64,000 bases of DNA from Malikia granosa. Its GTDB lineage: Bacteria > Pseudomonadota > Gammaproteobacteria > Burkholderiales > Burkholderiaceae_C. A program made the translations under genes and the position numbers. Location of the stretch: the NCBI RefSeq assembly GCF_002980595.1, contig NZ_PVLQ01000012.1, positions 1-64,000 on the forward strand, read 5' to 3'. Below are positions 18,123 to 28,192 of this stretch, one piece after another (within the stretch, counting starts at the first letter, position 1; each line of letters begins with the position of its first letter). The notes below the pieces were generated by a model. That model searched no databases. It saw nothing but the letters and a program-made list of their open reading frames with translations, and had not been told where the DNA came from.

Positions 18123-19991
18123 GTGTCTGCTTCCAAATCTTCACTAGGTGCGCTCACCCTGAGTGCGATCGGCGTCGTCTACGGCGACATCGGGACCAGC
18201 GTGCTGTACGCGGTCAAGGAGGTGTTCCACTCCGGCCATGTCGAGTTCACGCCCGACAACATCTACGGCGTGCTGTCGATCTTCGTCTGGACGCTGACCG
18301 TCATCATCTCGCTCAAGTACGTGACGCTGGTGCTGCGCGCCGACAACAACGGCGAGGGCGGCCTGGTCGCGATGCTGGCGCTGGCATCGGAGTCGATCAA
18401 GCACAAGCCCCAGCTGCGGCGCTGGATGCTGCTGATCGGGGTCTTCGGCACCTGCCTGTTCTATGGCGACGGCGTGATCACGCCGGCGATCTCGGTGCTG
18501 TCGGCGGTCGAGGGTCTCGAGGTCATCTCGCCGACCTTCAAGAAGGCGGTGATCCCGCTCACGCTGGTGATCCTGTTCTGCCTGTTCGCGGTGCAGCGGC
18601 ATGGCACGGCCGGCATCGGCAAGCTGTTCGGCCCGATCACGCTGCTGTGGTTCATCGGCATCGCGGCGCTGGCGCTGCCGCATATCGCCGACCACCCCGA
18701 GATCCTGGGCGCCTTGAGCCCGCACCATGCGCTGCGCTTCATCTGGGCCTATCCCGGCACCACCTTCATCATCCTGGGCGCGGTGGTGCTGTGCGTGACC
18801 GGGGGCGAGGCGCTCTATGCCGACATGGGCCATTTCGGCAAGAAGCCGATCCGCCTGGCCTGGTTCAGCGTGGTCATGCCCTGCCTGATCCTGAACTACT
18901 TCGGCCAGGGCGCGCTGCTGCTGGCCGACCCGAGCGCGGTCAAGAACCCCTTCTTCAACCTGGCACCCGACTGGCTGCTGCTGCCGACGGTGGTGATGGC
19001 GACCCTGGCGACCGTGATCGCCTCGCAGGCGCTGATCTCGGGCGCCTTCAGCGTGACCAAGCAGGTGATCCAGATGGGCTATCTGCCGCGGCTGCAGATC
19101 CAGCACACCAGCATCAAGGACACCGGCCAGATCTACATCCCCTTCGTCAACTGGGGGCTGTTCGTCGCCATCGTGCTGGCGGTCGCGCTGTTCAAGTCGT
19201 CGAGCAACCTGGCCGCCGCCTACGGCATCGCGGTCACGCTCGACATGCTGATCACGACCGTGCTGACCTTCTTCGTGATCCGCTATGGCTGGGGCTACAA
19301 CTGGCTGCTGTGCGTCGGCGCGACCGGCTTCTTCTTCGTGATCGACCTGGCCTTCTTCAGCTCCAACCTGCTCAAGCTGACCGACGGCGGCTGGTTCCCG
19401 CTGCTGATCGGCGCCGCGATCTTCCTGCTGATGATCACCTGGCACGAGGGCCGGCGCCTGCTCAACGAGTCGCTCAAGAGCGACGCGCTGCCCTTGTCCG
19501 GTTTCCTCGATGCGGTCTTCATCAGTCCGCCGGCGCGGGTGCAGGGCACGGCGGTGTTCCTGACCGCGCAGCCGGGCGTGGTGCCCAATGCGCTGCTGCA
19601 CAACCTCAAGCACAACAAGGTGCTGCACGAGCACAATCTGTTCGTGACGGTCTGCAACCATCCGGTGCCCTGGATCGGGATGGACAAGCGGCTCGAGATC
19701 GAGTCGCTGGGCCATGACTGCTGGCAGGTGAACGTCAGCTACGGCTTCAAGAACGACCCCGACCTGCCCAAGGCGCTCGAGCAACTCAAGGGCCGCGGCG
19801 TCGCGCTCGACCCGATGACGACCAGCTACTTCCTGTCGCGCGACATCGTGATCCCGACCATAGGCGGCGGCATGGCGCAGTGGCGCGAGAAGCTGTTCGC
19901 TTCCATGCACCACAACGCCAGCGCGGCGGCCCAGTTCCTCAACCTGCCCAACAACGCGGTGGTCGAGCTCGGCTCCAAGATCGAAATCTAA
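18123..19991 (+). CDS. kup: low-affinity potassium uptake protein Kup
   Basis: An integral-membrane K+:H+ symporter of the HAK/KUP/KT family. From GTG 18123 it has 622 residues; TTG 18105 would add six. The family opening [20 protein letters not shown] is at residues 6-25, then about 12 membrane segments (to about residue 450) and a cytoplasmic C-terminal domain. Motifs [19 protein letters not shown] and [13 protein letters not shown] are typical. It lies between gshA and gshB on the same strand, 146 bp after gshA and 57 bp before gshB. Confidence 0.95.
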   Translation: MSASKSSLGALTLSAIGVVYGDIGTSVLYAVKEVFHSGHVEFTPDNIYGVLSIFVWTLTVIISLKYVTLVLRADNNGEGGLVAMLALASESIKHKPQLRRWMLLIGVFGTCLFYGDGVITPAISVLSAVEGLEVISPTFKKAVIPLTLVILFCLFAVQRHGTAGIGKLFGPITLLWFIGIAALALPHIADHPEILGALSPHHALRFIWAYPGTTFIILGAVVLCVTGGEALYADMGHFGKKPIRLAWFSVVMPCLILNYFGQGALLLADPSAVKNPFFNLAPDWLLLPTVVMATLATVIASQALISGAFSVTKQVIQMGYLPRLQIQHTSIKDTGQIYIPFVNWGLFVAIVLAVALFKSSSNLAAAYGIAVTLDMLITTVLTFFVIRYGWGYNWLLCVGATGFFFVIDLAFFSSNLLKLTDGGWFPLLIGAAIFLLMITWHEGRRLLNESLKSDALPLSGFLDAVFISPPARVQGTAVFLTAQPGVVPNALLHNLKHNKVLHEHNLFVTVCNHPVPWIGMDKRLEIESLGHDCWQVNVSYGFKNDPDLPKALEQLKGRGVALDPMTTSYFLSRDIVIPTIGGGMAQWREKLFASMHHNASAAAQFLNLPNNAVVELGSKIEI

Positions 19992-20006
19992 CTTCAAACA
20001 ATGTCG

Positions 20007-20039
20007 GGGACAGAGCATCGCCAGGCGATGGTCTGTCCC
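20007..20039. repeat. 33-nt inverted repeat between kup and gshB
   Basis: GGGACAGAGCATCGCC (20007-20022) is the reverse complement of GGCGATGGTCTGTCCC (20024-20039) except for one G/G mismatch. No T-run follows, so it is not a classical terminator. It fits a REP-like palindromic element or an RNA hairpin controlling gshB, whose ATG begins 10 nt later. Only one copy was seen in this window. Confidence 0.7.
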
Positions 20040-20048
20040 GCAAAGCGT

Positions 20049-21005
20049 ATGAATATTCTCTTCATTGCCGACCCGCTCGAATCGTTCAAGACCTACAAGG
20101 ACAGCACCTTCGCGATGATGCGCGAGGCGCAGCGGCGTGGCCACCAGCTGATGGCCTGCGAGCCCAAGGACCTGATGTGGCAGCGCGGCGGTCGCGTGAC
20201 GGCCTATGTGCGCGACATCACCCTGACCGGCGATGCCGACGACTGGTTCGTCGCGGCGCAGCAGGCACCCGACGAGCGGCCCCAGGCGCTGGCCGAGGTC
20301 GACGCGGTGCTGATGCGCAAGGACCCGCCCTTCGACAGCGAGTATTTCTACGCCACCCACCTGCTGGGCCAGGCCCAGCGCGAGGGCGCGCGCGTCTTCA
20401 ACGACCCGGCCGCGCTGCGCAACCACCCGGAAAAGCTCGCCATCATGGAGTTCCCGGAGCTGATCGCGCCGACGCTGGTCACGCGCGACGCCGCCGACGT
20501 GCGCCGCTTCCACGAGGAGCATGGCGACATCATCCTGAAACCGCTCGACGGCATGGGCGGCATGGGCATCTTCCGCGTCGGCGCGGACGGCCTGAATCTG
20601 GGCAGCATCACCGAGACCTTGAACCGCCATGGCGCGCAGAGCCTGATGGTGCAGAAGTTCCTGCCCTCGATCGCCCAGGGCGACAAGCGGGTGCTGTTGA
20701 TCGGTGGCAAGCCGGTGCCCTACAGCCTGGCGCGCATCCCGCAGGGCAGCGAGATCCGCGGCAACCTGGCCGCCGGCGGCAAGGGCGTGGCGCAGCCGCT
20801 CTCGGCGCGCGATCGCGAGATCGCCGAGGCGCTCGGTCCCGTCCTGCTGGCGCGCGGCCTGCTGCTGGTCGGGCTCGACATCATCGGCGAGCACCTGACC
20901 GAGATCAACGTCACCAGTCCGACCTGCTTCCAGGAGATCTTCGACCAGACCGGCTGCGATGTCGCGGCGCTCTACCTCGAAGCGCTCGAGGCGGCGCTGG
21001 CCTGA
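20049..21005 (+). CDS. gshB: glutathione synthase
   Basis: Joins gamma-glutamylcysteine and glycine with ATP. The 318-residue ATP-grasp protein has the GshB opening MNILFIADPLESFKTYKDST, the ATP-binding loop LKPLDGMGGMGIFRV (about residues 167-181) and the late VGLDIIGEHLTEINVTSPTC segment. The true start is ATG 20049; an in-frame start at 20001 would read through the inverted repeat. It is downstream of gshA-kup and convergent with the amidotransferase gene. Confidence 0.96.
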   Translation: MNILFIADPLESFKTYKDSTFAMMREAQRRGHQLMACEPKDLMWQRGGRVTAYVRDITLTGDADDWFVAAQQAPDERPQALAEVDAVLMRKDPPFDSEYFYATHLLGQAQREGARVFNDPAALRNHPEKLAIMEFPELIAPTLVTRDAADVRRFHEEHGDIILKPLDGMGGMGIFRVGADGLNLGSITETLNRHGAQSLMVQKFLPSIAQGDKRVLLIGGKPVPYSLARIPQGSEIRGNLAAGGKGVAQPLSARDREIAEALGPVLLARGLLLVGLDIIGEHLTEINVTSPTCFQEIFDQTGCDVAALYLEALEAALA

Positions 21006-21018
21006 TCCGGTTTGCTGG

Positions 21019-21040
21019 CTGCGCTGCGGCTGCAGCGCAG
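21019..21040. terminator. GC-rich hairpin between convergent gshB and amidotransferase genes
   Basis: CTGCGCTGC (21019-21027) pairs with GCAGCGCAG (21032-21040) around GGCT, in the 40-bp gap between the two stop codons. It could end both transcripts, but there is no good T-run on either side. Confidence 0.45.
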
Positions 21041-21045
21041 CAGTC

Positions 21046-21807
21046 TTACTGTGGCAGGCCGTCGACGAAGACCTTGAGTTCGTTGGGCTCGAAGGCGATC
21101 CACTGCTCGTCCTTGGTCAGCGGCTGGGTCACGATGACGGCAGCGCGGTCGCCGGGCTGGTTGACCTGGGCGAAGTCCACCGTCCAGTCCTGGTCCATCA
21201 GCGTGGCCTGGTGGAAGGGATGCTGGCGCACCAGGTAGTACAGCTTGGTGCTGCAATGGGCCCAGAGCGCCTCGCCGTTCGAGAGCAGGAAGTTGAAGCT
21301 GCCGAACTGCCGGATCTGCGGCACCAGTTCGCGCAGCGTCAGCGTGAGTTCGGCCACGCTCGGCACGCCGGCATGCGATTTGGAGAGTTCCTGCATGATC
21401 CAGCAGAAGGCGCGCTCGCTGTCGGTGCTGCCGACCGGCTGGAAATGGCTGTGCAGGCGCGGCTGGTAGTCCTTCAGGTCGCCGTTGTGCGCGAACACCC
21501 AGTGCCGGCCCCACAGCTCGCGCGCGAACGGGTGGGCGTTTTCCAGGCTGACCTGGCCCACCGTGGCCTTGCGCACATGGGCGATGATGTTGGTGCTCTT
21601 GAGCGGGTAGTGGCGCAGGAAGTCCGCCATCGGCGAGGCCGCCGCGCTGTGGTGGTCGACGAACAGGCGCAGGCCCTTGCCCTCGAAGAAGGCGATGCCC
21701 CAGCCGTCGGCATGCTGGTCGGTGGCGCCGCCGCGCTGGCAAAAGCCGGTGAAGCTGAAGGTGGCGTCAGTCGGGGTGGCGCAGTTGAGTCCGAGCAGTT
21801 GGCACAT
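21046..21807 (-). CDS. class II glutamine amidotransferase (YafJ-like)
   Basis: A 253-residue stand-alone Ntn-hydrolase glutaminase domain. The start at 21807 gives MCQLLGLN, exposing Cys2, the N-terminal nucleophile after methionine removal; a longer frame from 21870 is rejected for that reason. Other class II motifs are HADGWGIAFF (about 30-39), HVRKATVG and FAHNGDLKDY (asparagine/glycine oxyanion site). E. coli YafJ is similar and of uncertain role, so the acceptor of the ammonia or the true substrate is unknown. It is divergent from pyrF by 119 bp. Confidence 0.88.
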   Translation of the reverse strand: MCQLLGLNCATPTDATFSFTGFCQRGGATDQHADGWGIAFFEGKGLRLFVDHHSAAASPMADFLRHYPLKSTNIIAHVRKATVGQVSLENAHPFARELWGRHWVFAHNGDLKDYQPRLHSHFQPVGSTDSERAFCWIMQELSKSHAGVPSVAELTLTLRELVPQIRQFGSFNFLLSNGEALWAHCSTKLYYLVRQHPFHQATLMDQDWTVDFAQVNQPGDRAAVIVTQPLTKDEQWIAFEPNELKVFVDGLPQ

Positions 21808-21926
21808 GGGAGGACGGGCAAGGTGGGGCAGATGCTGCAGTTTAGCGCCTGCGCACGGGGCGGCCGCCATGCCATCCCGGTCTGGTCCGCTTCCTGGCCG
21901 CGACCGGCCTCTCTACAATCGGGCGC

Positions 21927-22763
21927 ATGAACTTCATCGACATGCTGGGCGCGGCCGAGCGCCAGAACCAGTCCATGCTCTGCGTGGGCCTGGACCCCGA
22001 ACCGGCCAAATTCCCCCACCACTGGCGCAACGACGTCTCGAAGATCTACGACTTCTGCGCGGCCATCGTCGACGCGACCGCCGATCTCGTGATCGCGTTC
22101 AAGCCGCAGATCGCCTACTTCGCCGCGCACCGCGCCGAGGAGCAGCTCGAGCGCCTGATGGCGCACATGCGGGTGCGCGCGCCGCAGGTGCCGATCATCC
22201 TCGATGCCAAGCGCGGCGACATCGGCAGCACCGCCGAGCAATATGCCAAGGAAGCCTTCGAGCGCTATGGCGCCGACGCGGTCACCCTGTCGCCCTTCAT
22301 GGGCTTCGACACGGTCCAGCCCTATCTGCGCTACCCCGGCAAGGGCGTGTTCCTGCTCTGCCGCACCTCCAACCCGGGCGGCGACGACTTCCAGTTCCAG
22401 CGCCTGGCCGATGTCGAGGGCCAGCCGCGCCTGTTCGAGCATCTCGCCAGCCTGGCGCAAGGGCCCTGGAACCTCAACGGCCAGCTCGGCCTGGTGGTCG
22501 GTGCGACCTATCCGGAAGAGATCCGCCGCGTACGCGAGCTTGCCCCGACCCTGCCGCTGCTGATCCCGGGCGTCGGCGCCCAGGGCGGCGACGCCAAGGC
22601 GACGGTGCAGGCCGGCTGGCGTGGCCAGGCAGGCAGGACGACCGGCTCCGTGATCGTCAACTCCTCGCGCGCCGTGCTGTATGCCAGCGCCGGCCCGGAT
22701 TTCGCCCAGGCTGCTCGCGCCGAGGCGATCCGCACCCGCGACCTGCTCAACGCTGGCCGCTGA
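21927..22763 (+). CDS. pyrF: orotidine-5'-phosphate decarboxylase (long type)
   Basis: Converts OMP to UMP in pyrimidine synthesis. The 278-residue length and the catalytic segment [17 protein letters not shown] (about residues 92-108) mark the longer subfamily also found in actinobacteria and Myxococcus. An early CVGLDPEP and late GVGAQGGD phosphate-binding motif are present. It stands alone upstream of argJ, 153 bp away. Confidence 0.95.
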   Translation: MNFIDMLGAAERQNQSMLCVGLDPEPAKFPHHWRNDVSKIYDFCAAIVDATADLVIAFKPQIAYFAAHRAEEQLERLMAHMRVRAPQVPIILDAKRGDIGSTAEQYAKEAFERYGADAVTLSPFMGFDTVQPYLRYPGKGVFLLCRTSNPGGDDFQFQRLADVEGQPRLFEHLASLAQGPWNLNGQLGLVVGATYPEEIRRVRELAPTLPLLIPGVGAQGGDAKATVQAGWRGQAGRTTGSVIVNSSRAVLYASAGPDFAQAARAEAIRTRDLLNAGR

Positions 22764-22916
22764 GCCGGCTGGCGGCCGATCCGGACTCCGGCGCCTGGCG
22801 CTGGCGGGTCCGCAGCGGGCCGCCATCCCCAGACCCTAGAATCGCAGTTTCGGTCCACGCGTGCCGCCGTCCGGCGCCGTGGGCGCAAGTCCATCCCCCT
22901 ATCCGGAGAGTCAAGC

Positions 22917-24146
22917 ATGGCAGTCAACTGGACCGCACCCGAGGCCGCTAGCCTCCTGCCCATCGCGGGCGTCAAGATCGGCGTGGCCGAAGCCGGCGTG
23001 CGCAAGGCCAATCGCAAGGATCTGACCGTCTTCCTGCTGGATGCGGGCTCGGCAGTGGCGGGCGTCTTCACGCAGAACCGCTACTGCGCCGCACCGGTGC
23101 AGGTCTGCCGCGAGCACCTGGGCGCCAAGCATGGCATCCGCGCGCTGGTGATCAACACCGGCAATGCCAATGCCGGCACCGGCGCGCCGGGCCTGGTCGA
23201 TGCGCGCGCCACCTGCATCGCGCTGGCGCGCCAGCTCAGCGTCTCGCCCGAGCAGATCCTGCCGTTCTCGACCGGCGTCATCATGGAGCCGCTGCCGGTG
23301 GATCGCATCGTGGCCGGCCTGCCGGCTGCGCTGGCCGACGCCCAGGCCGACCACTGGCTCAAGGCTGCCGAAGGCATCATGACCACCGACACCGTGCCCA
23401 AGGCCGCCAGCCGCCAGGCCCAGCTCGGCGGCAAGACCGTCAGCATCACCGGCATCTCCAAGGGTGCCGGCATGATCCGCCCGAACATGGCGACCATGCT
23501 GGGCTTCCTGGCCACCGATGCCGCCGTCGATGCCGCGCTGCTGCCCGAGCTGGCCAAGCGGCTGGCCGACGCCTCGTTCAACCGCGTCACGGTCGATGGC
23601 GACACCTCGACCAATGACAGCTTCGTCGTGATCGCCACCGGCCAGGCCGGCAATGCGCCGGTCACCGACCTGGCCAGCGCCGACGGCCAGGCCCTGCTCG
23701 CCGCCATGACCGAGGTCGCGCGCACGCTGGCCCATGCGATCGTGCGCGACGGCGAGGGCGCGACCAAGTTCATCGCGGTGCGCGTCGAGGGCGGCAAGAG
23801 TACCGACGAATGCCTGAAGGTGGCGTACGCGATCGCGCATTCGCCGCTGGTCAAGACCGCCTTCTTCGCCAGCGACCCGAACCTGGGCCGCATCCTGGCG
23901 GCGGTCGGCTATGCCGGCATCACCGACCTCGACCAGGGCCTGATCGAGCTGCACCTCGACGACGTGCATGTGGTCAGCCAGGGTGGCCGCCGCCCCGAGT
24001 ACCGCGAGGAAGACGGCGCGCGCGTGATGGCGCAGACCGAGATCACGATCCGCGTCGGCCTGGGCCGTGGCGAGGTGTCCGACACGGTCTGGACCTGCGA
24101 CTTCAGCCACGACTACGTGACCATCAACGCCGACTACCGCAGCTGA
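22917..24146 (+). CDS. argJ: bifunctional glutamate N-acetyltransferase / ornithine acetyltransferase
   Basis: Carries out the cyclic arginine route by moving acetyl from acetylornithine to glutamate. The 409-residue precursor is expected to self-cleave before Thr193 in the motif [14 protein letters not shown], giving alpha and beta chains. Further conserved segments are [18 protein letters not shown] and [18 protein letters not shown] strong GGAGAG lies before ATG 22917. The DUF815 ATPase gene follows after only 4 bp, so co-transcription is likely. Confidence 0.96.
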   Translation: MAVNWTAPEAASLLPIAGVKIGVAEAGVRKANRKDLTVFLLDAGSAVAGVFTQNRYCAAPVQVCREHLGAKHGIRALVINTGNANAGTGAPGLVDARATCIALARQLSVSPEQILPFSTGVIMEPLPVDRIVAGLPAALADAQADHWLKAAEGIMTTDTVPKAASRQAQLGGKTVSITGISKGAGMIRPNMATMLGFLATDAAVDAALLPELAKRLADASFNRVTVDGDTSTNDSFVVIATGQAGNAPVTDLASADGQALLAAMTEVARTLAHAIVRDGEGATKFIAVRVEGGKSTDECLKVAYAIAHSPLVKTAFFASDPNLGRILAAVGYAGITDLDQGLIELHLDDVHVVSQGGRRPEYREEDGARVMAQTEITIRVGLGRGEVSDTVWTCDFSHDYVTINADYRS

Positions 24147-24150
24147 TCCC

Positions 24151-25050
24151 ATGAACGAAGCCTTCGAGCGCCTGCTGCAGCGGGCCGAATCCCTGATCGA
24201 GCGCATCGAGGCGGTGCTGCCGCAACCGCTGAGCGAGCCCGACTGGCAGGCCTCGGTGGCGTTCCGCTACCGCAAGCGTGGCGGCCATGGCCGGCTCGAG
24301 CCGGTGCGCCATGTCGCGACCATCGCGCTGGCCGACCTGCAGGAGATCGAGCAGCAGAAGGAGAGGATCGAGCGCAACACCGAGCATTTCGTGCGCGGCC
24401 TGCCGGCCAACAACGTGTTGCTGACCGGCGCGCGCGGTACCGGGAAAAGCTCGCTGATCAAGGCCTGCCTGAACACCTATGCGCCCCAGGGGCTGCGCCT
24501 GATCGAGGTCGACAAGGAGGAGCTGATCGACCTGCCCGACATCGTCGAGCTGGTGGCGGACCGGCCCGAGAAGTTCATCGTCTTTGCCGACGACCTGAGC
24601 TTCGAGAGCGGCGAGCCCGGCTACAAGGCGCTCAAGTCCATCCTCGACGGCAGCGTCTCGGCCGCCAGCGACAACCTGCTGATCTACGCGACCAGCAACC
24701 GGCGCCACCTGCTGCCCGAGACCATGAAGGACAACCTCGGCGCCCGCCACGGCGAGGACGGCGAGCTGCACCCGGGCGAGGCGGTCGAGGAGAAGATCTC
24801 GCTGTCCGAGCGCTTCGGGCTCTGGGTCAGCTTCTATCCCTTCAGCCAGGACGAGTACCTGAGCGTGGTCTGGCAATGGCTGGCGTCCTACGGCGTGCCG
24901 CAATCCGAGTTCGAGGCGGCGCGGCCGCAGGCCCTGCTCTGGGCGCTCGAGCGCGGCTCGCGCAGTGGCCGGGTGGCCTACCAGTTCGCGCGCCACTACG
25001 CCGGCAACCGCGACGCCAATCCAATGGCCGATGCCGAGGCCGACGCATGA
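24151..25050 (+). CDS. DUF815 AAA+ ATPase
   Basis: A 299-residue P-loop ATPase: Walker A is LTGARGTGKSSLIKA (about residues 91-105) and Walker B-like FIVFADDLSFE lies at about 142-152. A sensor-like IYATSNRRHL follows. This matches the DUF815 family, found beside argJ or mutT in many proteobacteria; its function is not established. It overlaps mutT in an ATGA at 25047-25050. Confidence 0.88.
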   Translation: MNEAFERLLQRAESLIERIEAVLPQPLSEPDWQASVAFRYRKRGGHGRLEPVRHVATIALADLQEIEQQKERIERNTEHFVRGLPANNVLLTGARGTGKSSLIKACLNTYAPQGLRLIEVDKEELIDLPDIVELVADRPEKFIVFADDLSFESGEPGYKALKSILDGSVSAASDNLLIYATSNRRHLLPETMKDNLGARHGEDGELHPGEAVEEKISLSERFGLWVSFYPFSQDEYLSVVWQWLASYGVPQSEFEAARPQALLWALERGSRSGRVAYQFARHYAGNRDANPMADAEADA

Positions 25051-25517
25051 GCGGACTGCTGGTGGCCGACGGCGAGCGCCCGCGCGAGGGCGGGGCTGAC
25101 CGCCCGATCACCGAGGTCGCGGTCGGCGTGCTGATAGACCCCCAGGGCCGCTTCCTGCTGACGACCCGCCCGCCCGGCAAGGTCTATGCGGGCTACTGGG
25201 AATTTCCGGGTGGCAAGCTCGAGGCCGGCGAGAGCGTCGAGCAGGCGCTGCGACGCGAGCTGCAGGAGGAGATCGGTGTCACCATAGGCCAGGCCCATCC
25301 TTGGCAGGAGCAGCTGGTCGACTACCCGCACGCGCTGGTGCGGCTGAACTTCTGCAAGGTCTACGACTGGAGCGGCGAGCTGCAGATGCACGAAGGCCAG
25401 GCATTTGCCTGGCAGACCCTGCCGGTGACGGTCGAGCCGGTGCTGCCCGGCACGCTGCCGGTGCTCGACTGGCTGCAGCAGGAGGCCGACCAGGCCGCAG
25501 CGTCCGCCCGCGGCTGA
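25047..25517 (+). CDS. mutT: Nudix hydrolase, MutT/8-oxo-dGTP diphosphatase type
   Basis: A 156-residue Nudix enzyme with the full box: GGKLEAGESVEQALRREL then QEEIGV (about residues 55-78), fitting GX5EX7REUXEEXGU. It should remove oxidised guanine nucleotides; family members of this type are usually called MutT. The ATG overlaps the DUF815 stop, and it is convergent with yacG. The first 22 residues are a variable extension before the beta strand TEVAVGVLIDPQ. Confidence 0.9.
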   Translation: MSGLLVADGERPREGGADRPITEVAVGVLIDPQGRFLLTTRPPGKVYAGYWEFPGGKLEAGESVEQALRRELQEEIGVTIGQAHPWQEQLVDYPHALVRLNFCKVYDWSGELQMHEGQAFAWQTLPVTVEPVLPGTLPVLDWLQQEADQAAASARG

Positions 25518-25560
25518 CCGCGCTGGGCTTGCCTGGCCGAGGCGGCCGGATCTGCTGGTT

Positions 25561-25779
25561 TCAGTGGCGCCAGCTGTCCTCGGGTGGCGCGGGCTCGAGC
25601 GGCGGCGCGGTCGGGACGCGGAATTCCTCGCTGGCCCAGGCGCCCAGGTCCAGGTTCTTGCAGCGCTCGCAGCAGAAGGGCCGGTAGCGGTTGTCGGGCG
25701 CGTAGCGGCTCGGGCCGCCGCAGGCCGGGCATTTGACGATCCGGGCCTCGAAGGCCGGGCTTTCCTTGGCGGGCTTCAT
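25561..25779 (-). CDS. yacG: DNA gyrase inhibitor YacG
   Basis: A 72-residue zinc-binding protein with the four cysteines as CPACGG and CCERCK (residues about 18-41), in the CX2C-X15-CX3C layout of YacG. E. coli YacG binds GyrB and inhibits gyrase. Position next to zapD and coaE is the standard YacG context, and it follows zapD by 12 bp. Confidence 0.9.
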   Translation of the reverse strand: MKPAKESPAFEARIVKCPACGGPSRYAPDNRYRPFCCERCKNLDLGAWASEEFRVPTAPPLEPAPPEDSWRH

Positions 25780-25791
25780 CGGGTCCTCCGT

Positions 25792-26547
25792 TCAGGCGCA
25801 GAGTGTCACTTCGAGCGGCGCGTTGGCCTGCGCCGGCTGCAGGCGGCCGTCAACGCCGCGCTGCATCAGCCGCACCGAGAACAGCAGCCGGTTGCCGCTG
25901 ATCTCGGGTACCAGGCCCTGCGCGGGGTCGAGCCGCAGCCGCAGCAGCTGGAAGCCGCGTCCGGCCGGCAGATGCTGCTGGAACTGTCCCTCCATCGCCA
26001 CGACCTTGTGCGGCATGCCGCTGTCGCGCAGCAGTTTCATGAGCAGGGACAAGGCGCGGTTCAGGCCCTCGAACTCGGCCGACCATTGCGCGAGGTCGCG
26101 CTGGCGCACTTCTACCGGCCGGTGCAGCCAGTCATGGTAGACCGGCAGGTCGAATTCGCAGGTGCCGCCCGGAATCGCCATCCGGTTGCGCACCGACATC
26201 AGCCAATCATTGCCAGTCAGGCTGTAGCCGACCCGGCCCGAGTCGCTGTTGAGCGCAGCGAAGCAGGCATCGAACTGTTCGATGCAGCTGTCGAGCGCCT
26301 GCTGCGAGATCGACGGGCTGTCGCGGTAGCCGTTGAGCACCTGCTTGTGGCGCTCGATGTCCTTCATGACCTCGGACTTGAGGTCCGAGCGCGAGCTGAC
26401 ATCCATCAGTTCGAACAGGGTCTGGATCGCGTAGTGGTGGTCGACCGCTTGCGTGCGCGCCACCAGTTCACCGAGCCGGCGCAGCAGATGTTCCAGCCGC
26501 AGATAGGTGCGAATGCGTTCGTTGAAAGGGTACTCGTAGAGGATCAC
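25792..26547 (-). CDS. zapD: cell division protein ZapD
   Basis: A 251-residue cytoplasmic protein that cross-links FtsZ filaments. The start MILYEYPFNERIRTYLRLEH is the family hallmark, and the coaE-zapD-yacG order confirms it. An alpha-helical N-terminal domain is followed by a beta domain, judged from composition only. No membrane segment is present. Confidence 0.94.
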   Translation of the reverse strand: MILYEYPFNERIRTYLRLEHLLRRLGELVARTQAVDHHYAIQTLFELMDVSSRSDLKSEVMKDIERHKQVLNGYRDSPSISQQALDSCIEQFDACFAALNSDSGRVGYSLTGNDWLMSVRNRMAIPGGTCEFDLPVYHDWLHRPVEVRQRDLAQWSAEFEGLNRALSLLMKLLRDSGMPHKVVAMEGQFQQHLPAGRGFQLLRLRLDPAQGLVPEISGNRLLFSVRLMQRGVDGRLQPAQANAPLEVTLCA

Positions 26548-26582
26548 AGGACACGCATCGGGATTTCAGGCTTAACTGGCCA

Positions 26583-27197
26583 TCATAGCCCGAATCGATG
26601 ACCGAGCTGAGCCCATTGCGCCCGGACCTGCTGCTCGAGTTCGGCCAGCGTCTGGCCTTCGTTGTCGATCACGCAATCGGCGATGGCCAGCCTTTGCTCG
26701 CGGCTGGCCTGTGCCGCCAGCACGGCCTGTACCTGGTCGCGCGTCCAGCCGTTGCGCTGCATCACGCGCCGGATCTGGGTTTCGGCTGTGCAGTCGACGA
26801 CCCAGACCAGGTCGCAGCGTTCGCGCCAGGCGCTCGACTCGGCCAGCAGCGGCAGGTCCAGCACCGCGACGCCGCCGGGCAAGGCCGCCAGCCGGCGGTC
26901 GATCTCGGTGCGCACGAGCGGATGGATGATGGCCTCGAGCCGGGCCCGTGCCGTCGGGTCGGCAAAGATGCACGCGCGCATGCGGTCGCGGTCCATCGCC
27001 CGATCAGGCGTGATGAATTCGTCGCCGAAGGCAGCGCGCACCGCCTCGATCGCGCTGCCGCCTGGGGCCGTGCTGGCGCGCGAGATCGCATCGGCGTCGA
27101 TCAGCTCAGCGCCGAGTTGCACCAGCAGGGTTGCGACCGTGCTCTTGCCGCTGCCGATGCCACCCGTCAGGCCCAGCCGCACACATGAGTGTTCCAT
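26583..27197 (-). CDS. coaE: dephospho-CoA kinase
   Basis: Last step of coenzyme A synthesis. From ATG 27197 it has 204 residues, opening MEHSCVRLGLTGGIGSGKST with the P-loop at residues 11-19. The later DADAISRA and HPLVR segments are CoaE features. An in-frame start at 27212 is possible but would extend into pilD. The pilD stop and coaE start share one base in TGATG (27199-27195), so translation is coupled. Confidence 0.95.
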   Translation of the reverse strand: MEHSCVRLGLTGGIGSGKSTVATLLVQLGAELIDADAISRASTAPGGSAIEAVRAAFGDEFITPDRAMDRDRMRACIFADPTARARLEAIIHPLVRTEIDRRLAALPGGVAVLDLPLLAESSAWRERCDLVWVVDCTAETQIRRVMQRNGWTRDQVQAVLAAQASREQRLAIADCVIDNEGQTLAELEQQVRAQWAQLGHRFGL

Positions 27198-28045
27198 CAG
27201 ATTCCTATCCATTGCAGAAAACGTTCAGGGCCGAACAGCAGGGCCCAGAGCCCGCCGAGCGCCAGGAAGGGGCCGAACGGCACATAGCCGCCCTCGCGCA
27301 GGCCGGGTCCGAGCTTGAGTGCGATTCCCACCGCAGCCCCGCTCAGCGAGGCCAGCAGGATGATGGGAATCAGCGCCGGCCAGCCGAACCAGGCGCCCAA
27401 GGCGGCAAACAGCTTGAAGTCGCCGTAGCCCATGCCTTCCTTGCCGGTCGCGAGCTTGAAGGCCCAGTAGATCAGCCAGAGCGAGAGATAGCCCGCGACC
27501 GCGCCCCAGAGCGACTCGCTCAGGCTGCTCGCGCTCCAGCCCAGTGCCGCCGCGATCAGCCCGGCCCAGAGCAGCGGCAGCGTGATGTCGTCGGGCAGCA
27601 GCGTGGTATCCCAGTCGATGAAGGCCAGCGCGACCAGCGCCGCGGCCAGGCCGCAGCCAGCCAGACCGGCCATGCCGTTGCCATGCACGGCCACCACCCC
27701 GGCGAACAGGAGGGCGGTCAGCGCCTCGACCAGCGGATAGCGCCAGCTGATCGGTGCCTGGCAGCTGGCGCAGCGCCCGCGCAGCAGCAGGTAGCTCAGC
27801 AGCGGGATGTTCTGCTGCCAGCGGATCAGGGCGCCGCAGCCGGGACAGCGCGATCTAGGCTGTGCCAGGCTCAGTGGCGCCTGGTCCGGGGCTGGCTGGC
27901 CGGCCAGTTCGGCACATTCGCGCGCCCAGCGCTGCTCGAGCATCAGCGGCAGGCGGTGGATCACCACATTGAGGAAGCTGCCGACCAGCAGGCCGAGCAG
28001 ACCTGCCAGCCACCAGTTCCATATTCCGAGCGGGAGGTCAGACAA
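27197..28045 (-). CDS. pilD: type IV prepilin peptidase / N-methyltransferase
   Basis: An inner-membrane aspartic peptidase that trims and methylates type IV pilins. I chose TTG 28045, giving MSDLPLGIWNWW, because AAAGG (28058-28054) sits 8 nt before it; no ATG or GTG is well placed and the frame runs open further upstream. The product has 282 residues. Two CXXC pairs (CPGCG, CASCQ, about residues 60-90) and the catalytic aspartates in FIDWDTTLLPDD and GMGYGDFKL are present, with about seven membrane segments. Unusually, pilC is not adjacent but 8 kb away. Confidence 0.93.
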   Translation of the reverse strand: MSDLPLGIWNWWLAGLLGLLVGSFLNVVIHRLPLMLEQRWARECAELAGQPAPDQAPLSLAQPRSRCPGCGALIRWQQNIPLLSYLLLRGRCASCQAPISWRYPLVEALTALLFAGVVAVHGNGMAGLAGCGLAAALVALAFIDWDTTLLPDDITLPLLWAGLIAAALGWSASSLSESLWGAVAGYLSLWLIYWAFKLATGKEGMGYGDFKLFAALGAWFGWPALIPIILLASLSGAAVGIALKLGPGLREGGYVPFGPFLALGGLWALLFGPERFLQWIGI

Positions 28046-28192
28046 TCGGTTTACCTTTGGGTTAACATCTCTAGCATAGTTTGGCACGACTGCTGGCCGG
28101 ACAGCTGCCCCGGCGTCGGCAGCCGGTCCTGACGATTTCCGATCGTAACGCAGCGGATCGCTGCACATGGGTATGGATATGGAGACTGGCGC

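Noticed and set aside
18144-20894. 916-residue frame opposite kup and gshB
   Set aside because: Runs across two well-identified genes with low-complexity H/Q/D/R composition typical of antisense frames.
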